DNA from: a bacterium | GTDB taxonomy: Bacteria > UBA9089 > UBA9088 > JAGUXG01 | Direction of reading: 5' to 3' | Length of the DNA stretch: 21,881 nucleotides | Assembly: GCA_030018505.1 (NCBI GenBank) | Contig: JASEHO010000010.1 | Span: 1-21,881, forward strand | In this document: piece after piece, positions 21,845 through 21,881 of the stretch | Layout of the letters: each line of letters opens with the position of its first letter | Numbering within the stretch: position 1 is the first letter of the stretch | Made by a program: the position numbers and the translations under genes | Notes under the pieces: generated by a model | Databases searched by the model: none | Told to the model about the DNA's origin: nothing | The model's input: the letters and a program-made list of their open reading frames with translations, nothing else

Positions 21845-21881
21845 AGAGCATATAATAGAGAAGGTGCATGTTCTCCCTGAC
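21834..21881 (+). CDS. Start of an unidentified gene, cut by the window end
   Basis: ATG 21834 overlaps the HicB-like gene by 11 bases and has GGAGG eight bases upstream. Sixteen codons are visible (MLVKEHIIEKVHVLPD). The opening is like small DUF2281-type antitoxin-like proteins, but it is too short to call. Confidence 0.5.
   Translation, partial: MLVKEHIIEKVHVLPD

Noticed and set aside
1..21881. CRISPR array, tRNA or rRNA genes
   Set aside because: I saw no regularly spaced short repeats and no cloverleaf or rRNA-like stretches in the non-coding gaps. A covariance-model scan was not possible here.

Overview
The window looks like a stretch of an AT-rich, anaerobic bacterial chromosome, probably from a poorly cultivated lineage with a Wood-Ljungdahl pathway. 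The best evidence is a full-length bacterial-type acetyl-CoA synthase (acsB, 9809-12016) followed by a small HdrC-like iron-sulfur protein. A split transketolase (an N-terminal subunit of only 269 aa) and an ACT-type homoserine dehydrogenase fit this. I cannot name a species or phylum from the sequence alone.

Layout. (1) 1-2510, minus strand: a two-gene Type II restriction-modification module. The methyltransferase is intact. The endonuclease is split by an apparent one-base shift at an A8 run. The module sits directly behind the transketolase N-subunit gene, and a second, damaged copy of that gene's 3' end lies on its far side at 1-97. The module is therefore bracketed by direct repeats of its own insertion locus. 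(2) 2511-6102, minus strand: transketolase N-subunit, a BtuF/FecB-like periplasmic binding protein and homoserine dehydrogenase. The first two are separated by a 205-bp MITE with 8-bp target duplications. (3) 6214-9421, plus strand: a GT-C-like membrane protein and a DUF362 protein, then a second MITE (9435-9625), also with an 8-bp target duplication. (4) 9809-12591: acsB and hdrC, the core metabolic genes. (5) 12592-21881: the expected continuation of the Wood-Ljungdahl operon (for example hdrB) is absent, and an accessory island follows. It holds a GHKL-ATPase/PD-(D/E)XK-like protein, two 94% identical cyclase-derived fragments flanking a VapB-like antitoxin with a beheaded VapC, an MntA/HepT toxin-antitoxin pair, a Type III restriction-modification operon (mod, DUF1016 nuclease, res) and a HicB-like gene at the right edge.

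How it works together. Two unlike restriction systems, one GHKL-nuclease protein and several toxin-antitoxin modules or remnants lie beside housekeeping genes. The duplicated transketolase end, the MITEs, the fragmented genes and the repeated mini-ORFs all point to repeated insertion and deletion. Several core genes (transketolase, the binding protein, hdrC, perhaps hom) have a -10 box only 6-12 bases before the ATG and no Shine-Dalgarno, so they are probably leaderless. acsB, the GHKL gene, vapB and the hicB-like gene have strong Shine-Dalgarno sequences. The least explained gene is the GHKL-ATPase/nuclease protein at 12682-14421.
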